DNA of 5,784 nucleotides from Planctomycetaceae bacterium UBA4732 (GCA_002404095.1 DHJA01000211.1:1213-6996), one strand, 5' to 3'; positions 1-5,747 are shown, numbered from the stretch's first letter. Notes: generated by a model not told the origin, from the letters alone. Made by a program: numbers and translations.

Positions 1-43
1 TTGCGCTCAGGGCTGGTAGAAACCTCTCGCTTGCGCTATCCCT

Positions 44-1063
44 TTATCGGCCCTGTACCGCTCGAATGTACGCCTCGAAGTTGGCGACCGGTGTCTCACG
101 GTCCACGCCGTGGCTGAGGTTGATGATATGCCGTCGGCCGCAGCCGGCCGCCACACACGCCTTCGTTGCGGCCGTCACCTGCTCCGGCGTCCCCGTGCGC
201 AGCAGCTCCTCGTCCACGTTTCCTTGAAACACCAACTGCGGATAGTCGCGCCGCGCCGTCGCCAGGTCGTGGCGCACGCCGAGACTCACCACGTCGGCGC
301 CGGACGACGCCATCGCGTCCAAATACGGACATTCTTTCACGAACAAGATGCGCGGCGCCTCGTTCACTGCCGCGAAAATCGCCTTATGTCGGGGCTGTGC
401 CCAGCGGCTGTACTCCTCCACGTCGAGCATTCCGGCCCAGGAGTCGAACAACTGGTAGGCGTCGGCGCCCTCCCGAATCAGCGTTTTCAAGAAGCCGACG
501 GTGGCCGTCATCAGCCGTTCGAGTAGCGCCTCCCAGACGCGCGGCTGCTCGGCGGCGAAGCGGCGCGTCGCCGCCATGTCCTTGCCGGTGTTGATGCAGT
601 ACGCCGCCGTGGTGAACGGCGCCCCCGCGAAGATCAGCACCGGCAAGGCGCCGTCGAGTTCCGCCCGAACCAGATGTAATAGATCGCGTATGTGGCGATA
701 ACGCTCGGGGTCCGGCTCGGCCGCGAGTCGGTCCACGTCGGCGAGCGTGCGGACGGGATGGTCGGGCACGGGGCCGAGCGCCGGTTTGAGTACGAACGGC
801 TGCCCCATCGCCACGGGCAGCGTAGTGATGTCGTAGAAGAGGATGATGGCGTCAACGCCGAAGCGGCGCGGCAGGAGCGATGCCCGCGCGGCGAGTTCGA
901 CGTTCTCGGAGAATTCATAAAACGATAGGCCGGCGCGGATACGGTTGAACTCGGGATCCCAGCGCCCGGCCTGGCGCATGGCCCAGACTGGGGCGCGTTC
1001 GACGGCCTCGCCGCGGGCGGCGCGTAGAAGAAGGTGGTCGGTACGGCGAGGTTCCGGCTGCAT
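44..1063 (-). CDS. hemE: Uroporphyrinogen decarboxylase HemE
   Basis: This 339-residue protein is a clear uroporphyrinogen decarboxylase, the cytoplasmic enzyme that removes four carboxyl groups from uroporphyrinogen III to give coproporphyrinogen III in heme synthesis. Seen in sequence: the N-terminal substrate-binding motif PVWAMRQAGRW (residues 25-35, with Arg30 and Arg34), the catalytic aspartate in LFYDITT (Asp78), Tyr155 in FTTAAY, the QLFDSWAG segment (204-211), FVKECPYLDAM (241-251), FQGNVD (279-284) and the conserved His318 in NLSHG. The length matches the family (about 340-355 residues). The frame stays open upstream to about 1441 on this strand, but ATG at 1063 places the first motif 25 residues in, as in known HemE proteins, and has a weak GGAG 10 bases upstream. 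An ATG at 1099 would add 12 residues but has no ribosome site. Small departures are RQAGRW for the usual RQAGRY and FYD for the usual FSD. The gene is divergent from the Uma2 gene; no terminator hairpin is visible in the 43 bases after its stop. Confidence 0.97.
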   Translation of the reverse strand: MQPEPRRTDHLLLRAARGEAVERAPVWAMRQAGRWDPEFNRIRAGLSFYEFSENVELAARASLLPRRFGVDAIILFYDITTLPVAMGQPFVLKPALGPVPDHPVRTLADVDRLAAEPDPERYRHIRDLLHLVRAELDGALPVLIFAGAPFTTAAYCINTGKDMAATRRFAAEQPRVWEALLERLMTATVGFLKTLIREGADAYQLFDSWAGMLDVEEYSRWAQPRHKAIFAAVNEAPRILFVKECPYLDAMASSGADVVSLGVRHDLATARRDYPQLVFQGNVDEELLRTGTPEQVTAATKACVAAGCGRRHIINLSHGVDRETPVANFEAYIRAVQGR

Positions 1064-1201
1064 AAGACTTCGACTCCGTTTGACGGCGACGACGGCCATT
1101 CTACCGGAAACGGCGGCGGACGGGATGGGCTGGAATGGCGAGGGCCGGTTGGCGTACAATGCCCTGGGCGCTTCCCGTCCGCGATAGCGAGGAGGAAATT
1201 C
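1064..1201. promoter_or_regulatory. Divergent upstream region shared by hemE and the Uma2 gene
   Basis: This 138-base spacer separates two divergently read genes, so promoters for both should lie here. Candidate -10 boxes are TACAAT on the plus strand (1155-1160, for the Uma2 gene) and TAGAAT on the minus strand (1103-1098, for hemE). Neither has a good -35 box at 16-18 bases, so the promoter positions are guesses based on the -10 match alone. No operator-like palindrome was noticed. Confidence 0.35.
1190..1195 (+). promoter_or_regulatory. Ribosome binding site of the Uma2 gene
   Basis: A perfect AGGAGG lies six bases (AAATTC) before the ATG at 1202. It decides the start of the Uma2-family gene: the frame is open back to 1034, but no comparable site precedes the earlier start codons. 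Confidence 0.85.
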
Positions 1202-1936
1202 ATGGCGACTGTAGTTGAAGAACCCATCCGGGCAGTGCCGACGCCGGCCACCGTGGTGTGTGCCGGCCGGTCGTTTACGGTGGCTGATGAGGCCATGCAG
1301 GTAAATGTGCCGTCGTGGGTGGTCGACTTGGATTCCTTCCGCAGGTGGGCGGAATCCGACGACGTTCCCGAAAAGCTGCGCGTCTGGTATCTCAAGGGAG
1401 AGGTATGGATCGACATGGGCAAACAGCAAATTTTCAGTCATCTCGCCCTAAAAAACGCCTTTAACATGGTACTCGGCGGTTTAGTGCAGGCGGAGGGTAT
1501 AGGTTTGTACGTGCCAGACGGCTTGTTCCTGGCAAACCTCGCCGCCGACGTCGGCGGCAACCCAGACGCCACTTTCATCTCCAACGCCGCCCTGGACTCA
1601 AATAGGGTGCGCTTGATCGAAGGGAAGAAGGGCGGCTACGTGGAAGTAGAAGGCTCGCCTGACATGGTACTCGAAGTCGTCAGCGATAGTTCGGTTCGCA
1701 AGGACGACGTGGTGCTGCGTCAAGCCTATTGGGAAGGCGGAATACGCGAATACTGGCTAGTGGACGCGCGAAAGGAACCGTTGCGATTCGACATTCTGCG
1801 CCACACGGCTCAAGGTTATAAGCCGACCCGCAAGCAAGACGGCTGGCTCAAGTCGGTAGTCTTCGGTAAGTCATTCCGGCTCGCGCAACGGCTTAACAAG
1901 CGAGGTCTGCCGGAGTTTACGCTGGAGACGCGCTGA
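1202..1936 (+). CDS. Uma2-family protein (PD-(D/E)XK nuclease-like, DUF820)
   Basis: This 244-residue protein belongs to the Uma2 family, which has a restriction-endonuclease-like PD-(D/E)XK fold and is greatly expanded in Cyanobacteria and Planctomycetota; its cellular role is unproven. Seen in sequence: a poorly conserved N-terminus (1-35), the WYLKGEVWIDMG segment (62-73), GNPDATF (119-125, likely first metal-binding Asp122), SPDMVLEVVSDSS (152-164, with Asp154 and Glu158) and the family hallmark GIREYWLVDAR (180-190). The lysine normally found before the Tyr of the KxxxY stretch is replaced here: the segment reads DDVVLRQAYW (168-177), leaving Lys167 as the nearest lysine. Catalytic competence is therefore uncertain. 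The start is fixed by the AGGAGG at 1190. The last 20 bases overlap the 3' end of menG on the other strand. It sits alone between core metabolic genes, which is typical of this scattered family, and may have been inserted there. Family assignment is firm; function is not. Confidence 0.9.
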   Translation: MATVVEEPIRAVPTPATVVCAGRSFTVADEAMQVNVPSWVVDLDSFRRWAESDDVPEKLRVWYLKGEVWIDMGKQQIFSHLALKNAFNMVLGGLVQAEGIGLYVPDGLFLANLAADVGGNPDATFISNAALDSNRVRLIEGKKGGYVEVEGSPDMVLEVVSDSSVRKDDVVLRQAYWEGGIREYWLVDARKEPLRFDILRHTAQGYKPTRKQDGWLKSVVFGKSFRLAQRLNKRGLPEFTLETR

Positions 1937-2657
1937 CGGCTTTGGTTCCGATGTACAACGTCGCAATTCCAAACGTCAGCGGATGCCATTTCACATCTAT
2001 CAACCCGTGGCCGCGCAGTTTCGCAGCCAGTTCCTCGCCATCGGGGAACTGCATCACACTGGCGGGCAGATAGTTGTAGGCGCTGTCGCGGCTGCGCGAC
2101 ACGAGCTGGCCGATGAACGGCAGTACTCGCCGGAAATAAAAGCGGTACAGCGGCCCGATGAACCAATGGCGCGGCCGCGAGAACTCCAGGATCGCCACCC
2201 GTCCGCCCGGCCGCGTCACCCGCACCATCTCCGCGATTCCCTTGTCCGTATCGGTCACGTTGCGCAGGCCGAATGCAACGGTCGCCAACTGGAAGCTGTC
2301 GTCGGGAAACGGCAGCCGTTGCGTGTCCGCCTCAATGAAGCGAACGCGGTCGGCGGCGCGACGGCGCCGCGTCTTGTCGCGGGCCGGCAGCAGCATCGGC
2401 AAGCAGAAGTCGGAGCCGATAATCGATAGACGGCCATGCGCCGCGCGGTCGTAGGCTAGGGCCAAGTCGCCGGTGCCGGTGCAGACGTCGAGGATGGGGC
2501 CGTCCGCGGCCGGCGGCGCCAGGCGCGTGGCACGCCAACGCCAGTAACGGTCGATATTAAGACTCAGCAGGTGGTTGAGCAGGTCGTAGTGGCGCGCGAT
2601 GTTGCCGAACATCGCGCGAATGCGTGGTTCACGCTTATCGAGCAGTGAGGAAGCCAT
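1917..2657 (-). CDS. menG: Demethylmenaquinone methyltransferase (MenG/UbiE)
   Basis: This 246-residue SAM-dependent methyltransferase matches the UbiE/MenG family, which carries out the final C-methylation of demethylmenaquinone to menaquinone (or the equivalent ubiquinone step). Seen in sequence: the N-terminal signature YDLLNHLLSLNIDRYW (24-39), SAM motif I LDVCTGTGDLA (56-66), the acidic residue after strand 2 in GSDF (81-84), EADTQRLPFPDDSF (109-122), FGLRNVTD (129-136) and the second family signature RVTRPGGRVAILEFS (146-160). The length is normal (about 230-250). The ATG at 2657 has GGAG six bases upstream and gives the usual short N-terminus. In a planctomycete, menaquinone is the likely quinone, so menG is the better symbol; ubiE is the alternative. 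Its 3' end overlaps the convergent Uma2 gene by 20 bases, and no terminator hairpin is visible between them. Confidence 0.95.
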   Translation of the reverse strand: MASSLLDKREPRIRAMFGNIARHYDLLNHLLSLNIDRYWRWRATRLAPPAADGPILDVCTGTGDLALAYDRAAHGRLSIIGSDFCLPMLLPARDKTRRRRAADRVRFIEADTQRLPFPDDSFQLATVAFGLRNVTDTDKGIAEMVRVTRPGGRVAILEFSRPRHWFIGPLYRFYFRRVLPFIGQLVSRSRDSAYNYLPASVMQFPDGEELAAKLRGHGLIDVKWHPLTFGIATLYIGTKAVSASPA

Positions 2658-2696
2658 TCACATCTCCAGGGTGCGAGGCGGTCGCCATGCTCTCTT

Positions 2697-2725
2697 GCTA
2701 TACCGACGGAAATGTTAACCGGAAA
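2697..2725 (-). promoter_or_regulatory. Possible sigma70-type promoter of menG
   Basis: Read on the minus strand, TTTCCG (2725-2720) and TATAGC (2702-2697) are separated by 17 bases. They match the -35 and -10 consensus at three and four of six positions. The placement, about 40 bases before the menG start, is suitable, but the match is modest and planctomycete promoters are poorly defined. Confidence 0.3.
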
Positions 2726-2758
2726 GCGGCGAAGCGCGCAACTCATTCTCAGGCTCTT

Positions 2759-2858
2759 CAAGGTGGGGCGCCCGCTCCGCGGGCGCCATGTCTCTTAGGG
2801 AGGCCGGGTCACGCCCCATAAAGCGTCATGGCGCCCGCGGAGCGGGCGCCCCACCTTG
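2759..2858. repeat. Exact 32-bp inverted repeat, each arm an internal hairpin
   Basis: The left arm (2759-2790) is the exact reverse complement of the right arm (2827-2858), with a 36-base centre (2791-2826). Each arm is itself palindromic: GGCGCCCGC, three bases (TCC or GGA), then GCGGGCGCC, at 2767-2787 and 2830-2850, so each strand can form either two 9-bp hairpins or one long hairpin. The arrangement is like the paired REP/BIME elements or a small non-autonomous mobile element. No transposase is nearby, and no direct target repeat was recognised at the edges. It lies between two divergent genes, so it is not placed as a normal terminator. Its copy number elsewhere in the genome cannot be seen here. 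Confidence 0.9.
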
Positions 2859-2996
2859 TCTGTAACCGCGACGGCCAGTTCCCGTGGCGGCGCTCCGGCG
2901 GGTTAGGTAGGATAACGGGGGATGAAGGCACGAGTCTCGCCGGCCGTCATCTGGCACAGGAAGGCGAGTTCGTAGGCTGGACCAGCATTCGATTCG

Positions 2997-3003
2997 AGAG
3001 GGG
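2997..3003 (+). promoter_or_regulatory. Ribosome binding site of the TPR gene
   Basis: AGAGGGG lies five bases before ATG at 3009 but only two bases before the in-frame GTG at 3006. The spacing favours the ATG as the start. Confidence 0.6.
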
Positions 3004-3008
3004 TTGTG

Positions 3009-4244
3009 ATGAAGACGAAATGGAACGCATGGGTATGGACCGTCACGGCGACGGCCCTCCTGGCGGCGGCCGCGGAACCGGCTCCCTCCGAGGCGTTGCG
3101 CAAACAGGCGTTGGCGCTCAACGCCATCACTGGCGAGGACGCCGAAATCGGCAAAATCTTGGAGCTGATTGAAGACCCTCCTCATACCAAACCGCTGCTG
3201 GCCGAGGCCGCGAAACTCGCCAAGGAGAAAGAGCAACCTTTTAACGTCAACGCCACGCGCATTCTGGCCCAGACGGCCCAGTTGCTCCGCGAAACGGACG
3301 CCAGCGTCACGTTTTACAAGCTCTTTATCGACCAAGCCGACCAGTTGCGCAGCACCGATAAAATTGGTTTAGGCTATTCCGGCCTCATCAAAACGCTCTA
3401 CGACGGCGGCAAATACGACGAGAGCGATGCGGCATGTCAGCGATTTTTGGCGATCAAGGGCGACGCTGCATTGCAGCAGATGAAGCCGGCGGTGATCCGC
3501 CTGAGGGTGCTGGTGCTGGCCAAGCAGAGCAAGGGCGAAAAGGCGTCGGAACTCTTGGAGAAACTTATCAAGGCCCAGCCGGACAACCCGAAAAACCTGA
3601 CGACAAAAGCGGAAATGTTGCACGTGCTTGACAAGCCGGCCGAGGCGGTCACGGCCTACGAAGAGGCCATCGACCTCTACAAGAAGGATGAAGACCTCTC
3701 GAAAGAGGAACAGGAAGACTACGTCAACAGTATCCGCTACGCCCTAAGCGGCCTACATATCGACCTCAACCAGGTGGATAAGGCGGCGGCCGATTTGAAG
3801 TCGCTGCTCGAAAAAGACCCCGACAATCCGGGCTATAACAACGACCTCGGCTACATCTGGGCCGACCACGACATGAACCTGGTCGAGTCAGAGAAGCTGA
3901 TTCGCAAAGCCATCGACGACGACAAGAAACAGCGTCAAAAGGCCAATCCGGAGCAAAAGCCCGATGCCGTGAAGGACAACCCCTCGTACTTGGACAGCCT
4001 GGGCTGGGTGTTGTTCAAGCAGAAAAAGTTTAAGGAGGCGCGGCAACCATTGGAGGACGCGGTAAAGCAACTGGACGCCCAGAGCATTGAAATCTATGAC
4101 CACCTCGCCGAGGTGCTGAACGCTCTAGGAGACAAGGACGCGGCGGTGGCGACATGGAAAAAGGGTCTGGAGTTGCCGGCCGACACCAAGCGCGAGAAAG
4201 ACAAGAAGGCCGAAGTCGAGAAAAAGGTGAAGGGCCACTCTTAA
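3009..4244 (+). CDS. Secreted tetratricopeptide-repeat protein
   Basis: This 411-residue protein is predicted to be exported and made mostly of TPR-type helix pairs; no enzyme domain is visible. An N-terminal signal peptide is clear: MKTK, then a hydrophobic stretch (about 5-22), with a likely cut in the alanine run before Glu23. No cysteine follows it, so it is not a lipoprotein. Repeat-like units are seen at about 82-113, 122-149, 164-193, 210-226, 241-273, 274-303, 325-355 and 359-389. The best are NNDLGYIWADHDMNLVESEK and SLGWVLFKQKKFKEA, resembling the paired NxLGY...DSLGW repeats of bacterial periplasmic TPR proteins. A lysine/glutamate-rich linker (304-322) and tail (390-411) flank the last repeats. 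The protein probably acts as a scaffold in the periplasm or cell envelope; the partner is unknown. It is a single-gene unit, divergent from menG and convergent with vapC. ATG at 3009 is preferred over GTG at 3006 on ribosome-site spacing. Confidence 0.88.
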   Translation: MKTKWNAWVWTVTATALLAAAAEPAPSEALRKQALALNAITGEDAEIGKILELIEDPPHTKPLLAEAAKLAKEKEQPFNVNATRILAQTAQLLRETDASVTFYKLFIDQADQLRSTDKIGLGYSGLIKTLYDGGKYDESDAACQRFLAIKGDAALQQMKPAVIRLRVLVLAKQSKGEKASELLEKLIKAQPDNPKNLTTKAEMLHVLDKPAEAVTAYEEAIDLYKKDEDLSKEEQEDYVNSIRYALSGLHIDLNQVDKAAADLKSLLEKDPDNPGYNNDLGYIWADHDMNLVESEKLIRKAIDDDKKQRQKANPEQKPDAVKDNPSYLDSLGWVLFKQKKFKEARQPLEDAVKQLDAQSIEIYDHLAEVLNALGDKDAAVATWKKGLELPADTKREKDKKAEVEKKVKGHS

Positions 4245-4267
4245 AGACGATTTCAAAAATGAGGCGA

Positions 4268-4290
4268 GCCGGCGGGTTTATCCCGCCGGC
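4268..4290. terminator. Hairpin between convergent TPR and vapC genes
   Basis: GCCGGCGGG (4268-4276), loop TTTAT, CCCGCCGGC (4282-4290) form a perfect 9-bp stem, 24 bases after the TPR stop. On the minus strand a run of five T follows about nine bases after the stem. On the plus strand there is no T run. It could therefore end vapC transcripts, or act for both directions without being a textbook intrinsic terminator. Confidence 0.6.
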
Positions 4291-4301
4291 ACAAACAGTA
4301 C

Positions 4302-4317
4302 GCGCTCCTCGGAGCGC
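4302..4317. terminator. Second small hairpin in the convergent spacer
   Basis: GCGCTCC, TC, GGAGCGC form a compact hairpin (six pairs closing a CTCG loop) between the first hairpin and the vapC stop at 4355. For minus-strand transcripts it comes first, followed by the stronger hairpin at 4290-4268. There is no T tract beside it, so a role in ending or protecting transcripts is an inference from its position. Confidence 0.35.
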
Positions 4318-4354
4318 TCCCTGACGGCCATCATATCTTTCCCCTTCCAACGGC

Positions 4355-4783
4355 TTATGGCCAGCCGGCTAGCGGCACAATGTTGGGGAATGTTGCTCCC
4401 ACCGCGCGGATGAGTTTTTCGTCGGCCGTTACGAATGGACAGTTTTCCCGAACACTCAGCGCGATATACAGAGCGTCGTAGACGGATCGCCGGTGGGAAA
4501 CCGCAAGACGAAAAGCGTCGTCCAGCAATCCAGTCGACGAAACCAGCGAGATACCAAACCTTGGAAAGCCAGTAAGAAACAGTTCCGCGTCCGCAAGTGC
4601 CAGACCCTGAAAGAGGTGCTTCTTCCAGAGAATGTTCCCAAGTTCCGCTGGCAGTAGGTCCGGGGCCAGTAGGTCGATCGCGCCGGTCTGGTAGCCGGCT
4701 AGGATGCGACGGGCCTCGGCCGAATAGGGTTCCAGTACGAACCACTTGACGAGTACGCTGCTGTCAATGACGAGCCTGCTCAT
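4355..4783 (-). CDS. vapC: VapC-like PIN-domain toxin
   Basis: This 142-residue protein is a PIN-domain ribonuclease of the VapC type, the toxin of a type II toxin-antitoxin pair that cuts RNA (often tRNA or rRNA in characterised members). The four acidic positions expected for metal binding are present: Asp7 in LVIDSSVLVKWF (4-15), Glu47 in LLPAELGN (43-50), Asp103 in SVYDALYIALS (100-110) and Asp121 in VTADEKL (118-124). The length is typical (about 130-150), and nothing suggests truncation. Its ATG overlaps the stop of the upstream antitoxin gene as TAATG, a common sign of translational coupling. Target RNA cannot be read from the sequence. Confidence 0.93.
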   Translation of the reverse strand: MSRLVIDSSVLVKWFVLEPYSAEARRILAGYQTGAIDLLAPDLLPAELGNILWKKHLFQGLALADAELFLTGFPRFGISLVSSTGLLDDAFRLAVSHRRSVYDALYIALSVRENCPFVTADEKLIRAVGATFPNIVPLAGWP

Positions 4784-5031
4784 TAGCGCTCCCGATCTTC
4801 ACGAACTAAGTCGGCGCTGTCCGGCATCTCGCCGTAAACCTCGATCATTCGGCCCCGCAACGTATCGACCCACTCGACCGCTTCTCGGCGATGACGGAGT
4901 TCGTCCGCGGACACGAGTGGAGATTCTTCGACCTTCTCCAGCAGTTGTTCCACACTGGCCAACCCACGCTGGCAGGCCGCCTTTTCCAAGCGGATATACA
5001 GATCGTCCGAGACAGTGATCGTCCGGCTCAT
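4783..5031 (-). CDS. vapB: VapB-like antitoxin
   Basis: This 82-residue protein precedes the VapC gene and is the likely antitoxin. The N-terminal part, SRTITVSDDLYIRLEKAACQ (2-21), fits a ribbon-helix-helix DNA-binding domain: a short beta strand followed by two helices. The C-terminal half (about 41-82) is charged, with EVYGEMPDSADLVREDRER (64-82), and would wrap the toxin and block its active site. The start is ATG at 5031, chosen because an AAGGAGGT sits five bases upstream; an upstream ATG at 5049 would add six residues but lies before this site. The start overlaps the stop of yggS (ATGA) and its stop overlaps the vapC start (TAATG). Antitoxins of this group usually repress their own promoter, but here no separate promoter or operator palindrome is obvious; control from inside yggS remains possible. 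Confidence 0.85.
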   Translation of the reverse strand: MSRTITVSDDLYIRLEKAACQRGLASVEQLLEKVEESPLVSADELRHRREAVEWVDTLRGRMIEVYGEMPDSADLVREDRER

Positions 5032-5747
5032 ACCGCACCTCCTTCGCATCCCGCAAACAATGCCGTGCCGATGCGCACAAGCGTCGCACCTTCCTCGACG
5101 GCAATTTCAAAGTCATTGGTCATGCCCATCGACAGGTCGGTGAGCGAATGCGTCCCTTGCATCCCCTCAAGCAGCCGGTCGCGCAGCTCACGCAAAGCAA
5201 TGAATGTCGGACGGCACCTCTCCGGATTCTCCTCATACGCCGCCATCGTCATCAGGCCCGTCACGCGGACGCATTTCAATTCCTTCAACGCCGGTTGCAA
5301 TTCTAGCACTTCCTCCGGCGCGAAACCTTGCTTGTTCGCCTCTCGGCTGGCGTTTATCTCCAAGAGTACATCCATTGAGCGCCCCTGACGCTTCGCCTCG
5401 TGTTCCAGCGCGGTCAGCAAACGCAAACTGGCGCCGGAATGGATGCGGTGAACAAGCGGCAGCGTGCGTTCGATCTTGTTGCGTTGCAGATGGCCGATGA
5501 GGTGCCAGCACGCTGTCGTCGGCAGAGCGGCCGCTTTGCGCCACAATTCTTGCGGCCGGCCTTCGCCCAGATCGCACACGCCCAATTCGACCAGCGCGGC
5601 GGCCGCTTCGATGGTCGCCGTCTTAGTGACGGCCACTAAGGTCACGTCCGCGCGAGAGCGGCCGGCGCGAAGGCATGCGGCCCGCAGTCGCGCTTCCACC
5701 GCGGCGAGACGTTCGGCCAACAGAGATTGGAGTTTGGCGCGGTCCAC
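5028..5747 (-). CDS. yggS: YggS-family PLP homeostasis protein (PLPBP)
   Basis: This 239-residue protein is a YggS/PROSC-family pyridoxal 5'-phosphate binding protein, a single-domain TIM-barrel protein that takes part in vitamin B6 and amino-acid balance in the cytosol and has no known enzyme activity. Seen in sequence: the PLP lysine Lys42 in LVAVTKT (37-43), GEGRPQE (61-67), the hallmark HLIGHLQRNK (82-91), IHS (102-104), INASREANKQGF (131-142), GLMTM (164-168) and the phosphate-binding C-terminal stretch LSMGMTNDFE (205-214) through VRIGTALF (224-231). The Asn in the usual GENxVQE motif is Gly here. The length is normal (E. coli YggS has 234 residues). The start is GTG at 5747 with only a weak GTGAG-like site upstream. 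The frame stays open to the window edge, so a start just outside cannot be fully ruled out, but no ATG is present upstream here. It is first of three overlapping genes: yggS, vapB, vapC. Confidence 0.94.
   Translation of the reverse strand: MDRAKLQSLLAERLAAVEARLRAACLRAGRSRADVTLVAVTKTATIEAAAALVELGVCDLGEGRPQELWRKAAALPTTACWHLIGHLQRNKIERTLPLVHRIHSGASLRLLTALEHEAKRQGRSMDVLLEINASREANKQGFAPEEVLELQPALKELKCVRVTGLMTMAAYEENPERCRPTFIALRELRDRLLEGMQGTHSLTDLSMGMTNDFEIAVEEGATLVRIGTALFAGCEGGAV
5037..5044 (-). promoter_or_regulatory. Ribosome binding site of vapB inside yggS
   Basis: AAGGAGGT on the minus strand lies five bases before the vapB ATG at 5031 and is embedded in the last codons of yggS. It is nearly a full anti-16S match, which supports both the vapB start and strong translation of the antitoxin relative to the toxin, which has only the TAATG overlap. 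Confidence 0.85.

Larger units (their letters stand above)
2658..3008. other. Intergenic region between divergent menG and the TPR gene
   Basis: This 351-base stretch between divergent genes holds no convincing coding region. Bases 2658-2758 are the menG leader with a possible promoter. Bases 2759-2858 hold the exact inverted repeat. Bases 2859-3008 are the TPR gene leader, where only a weak -10-like TAGGAT (2908-2913) without a matching -35 was found. A small odd palindrome GCTGGACCAGC lies at 2976-2986. Open frames crossing this region translate the GC-rich repeat arms as Gly/Ala/Pro/Arg-rich peptide and are not genes. Confidence 0.7.

Noticed and set aside
1..43. Repeated TTGCGCT (1-7 and 31-37) after hemE as a repeat element
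   Set aside because: Seven bases repeated once is within chance, and the region is cut by the window edge.
634..1422. 262-codon minus-strand open frame overlapping hemE in another frame
   Set aside because: The composition is Pro/Arg/Ser-rich shadow sequence with no recognisable domain, and the overlapping hemE frame has complete family motifs.
1064..1441. Minus-strand extension of the hemE frame by 126 codons, antisense to the start of the Uma2 gene
   Set aside because: HemE alignment places the start at 1063; the extension has no HemE-like sequence and is explained by the lack of stop codons in GC-rich antisense DNA.
2624..2821. 65-codon plus-strand open frame in the menG leader and left repeat arm
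   Set aside because: It overlaps the menG start on the other strand, has no ribosome site, and its second half is repeat sequence.
2759..2858. The inverted repeat as an intrinsic terminator or a CRISPR fragment
   Set aside because: It sits between divergent gene starts, has no T tract, and is an inverted pair rather than regularly spaced direct repeats.
2826..3335. 169-codon minus-strand open frame over the inverted repeat and the start of the TPR gene
   Set aside because: Its C-terminus is simply the translated repeat arm (GAPAPRAP), and the rest is antisense to a well-supported signal-peptide gene.
4278..4745. 155-codon minus-strand open frame overlapping vapC
   Set aside because: The vapC frame has all four PIN acidic residues; this one is low-complexity and runs through the hairpin spacer.
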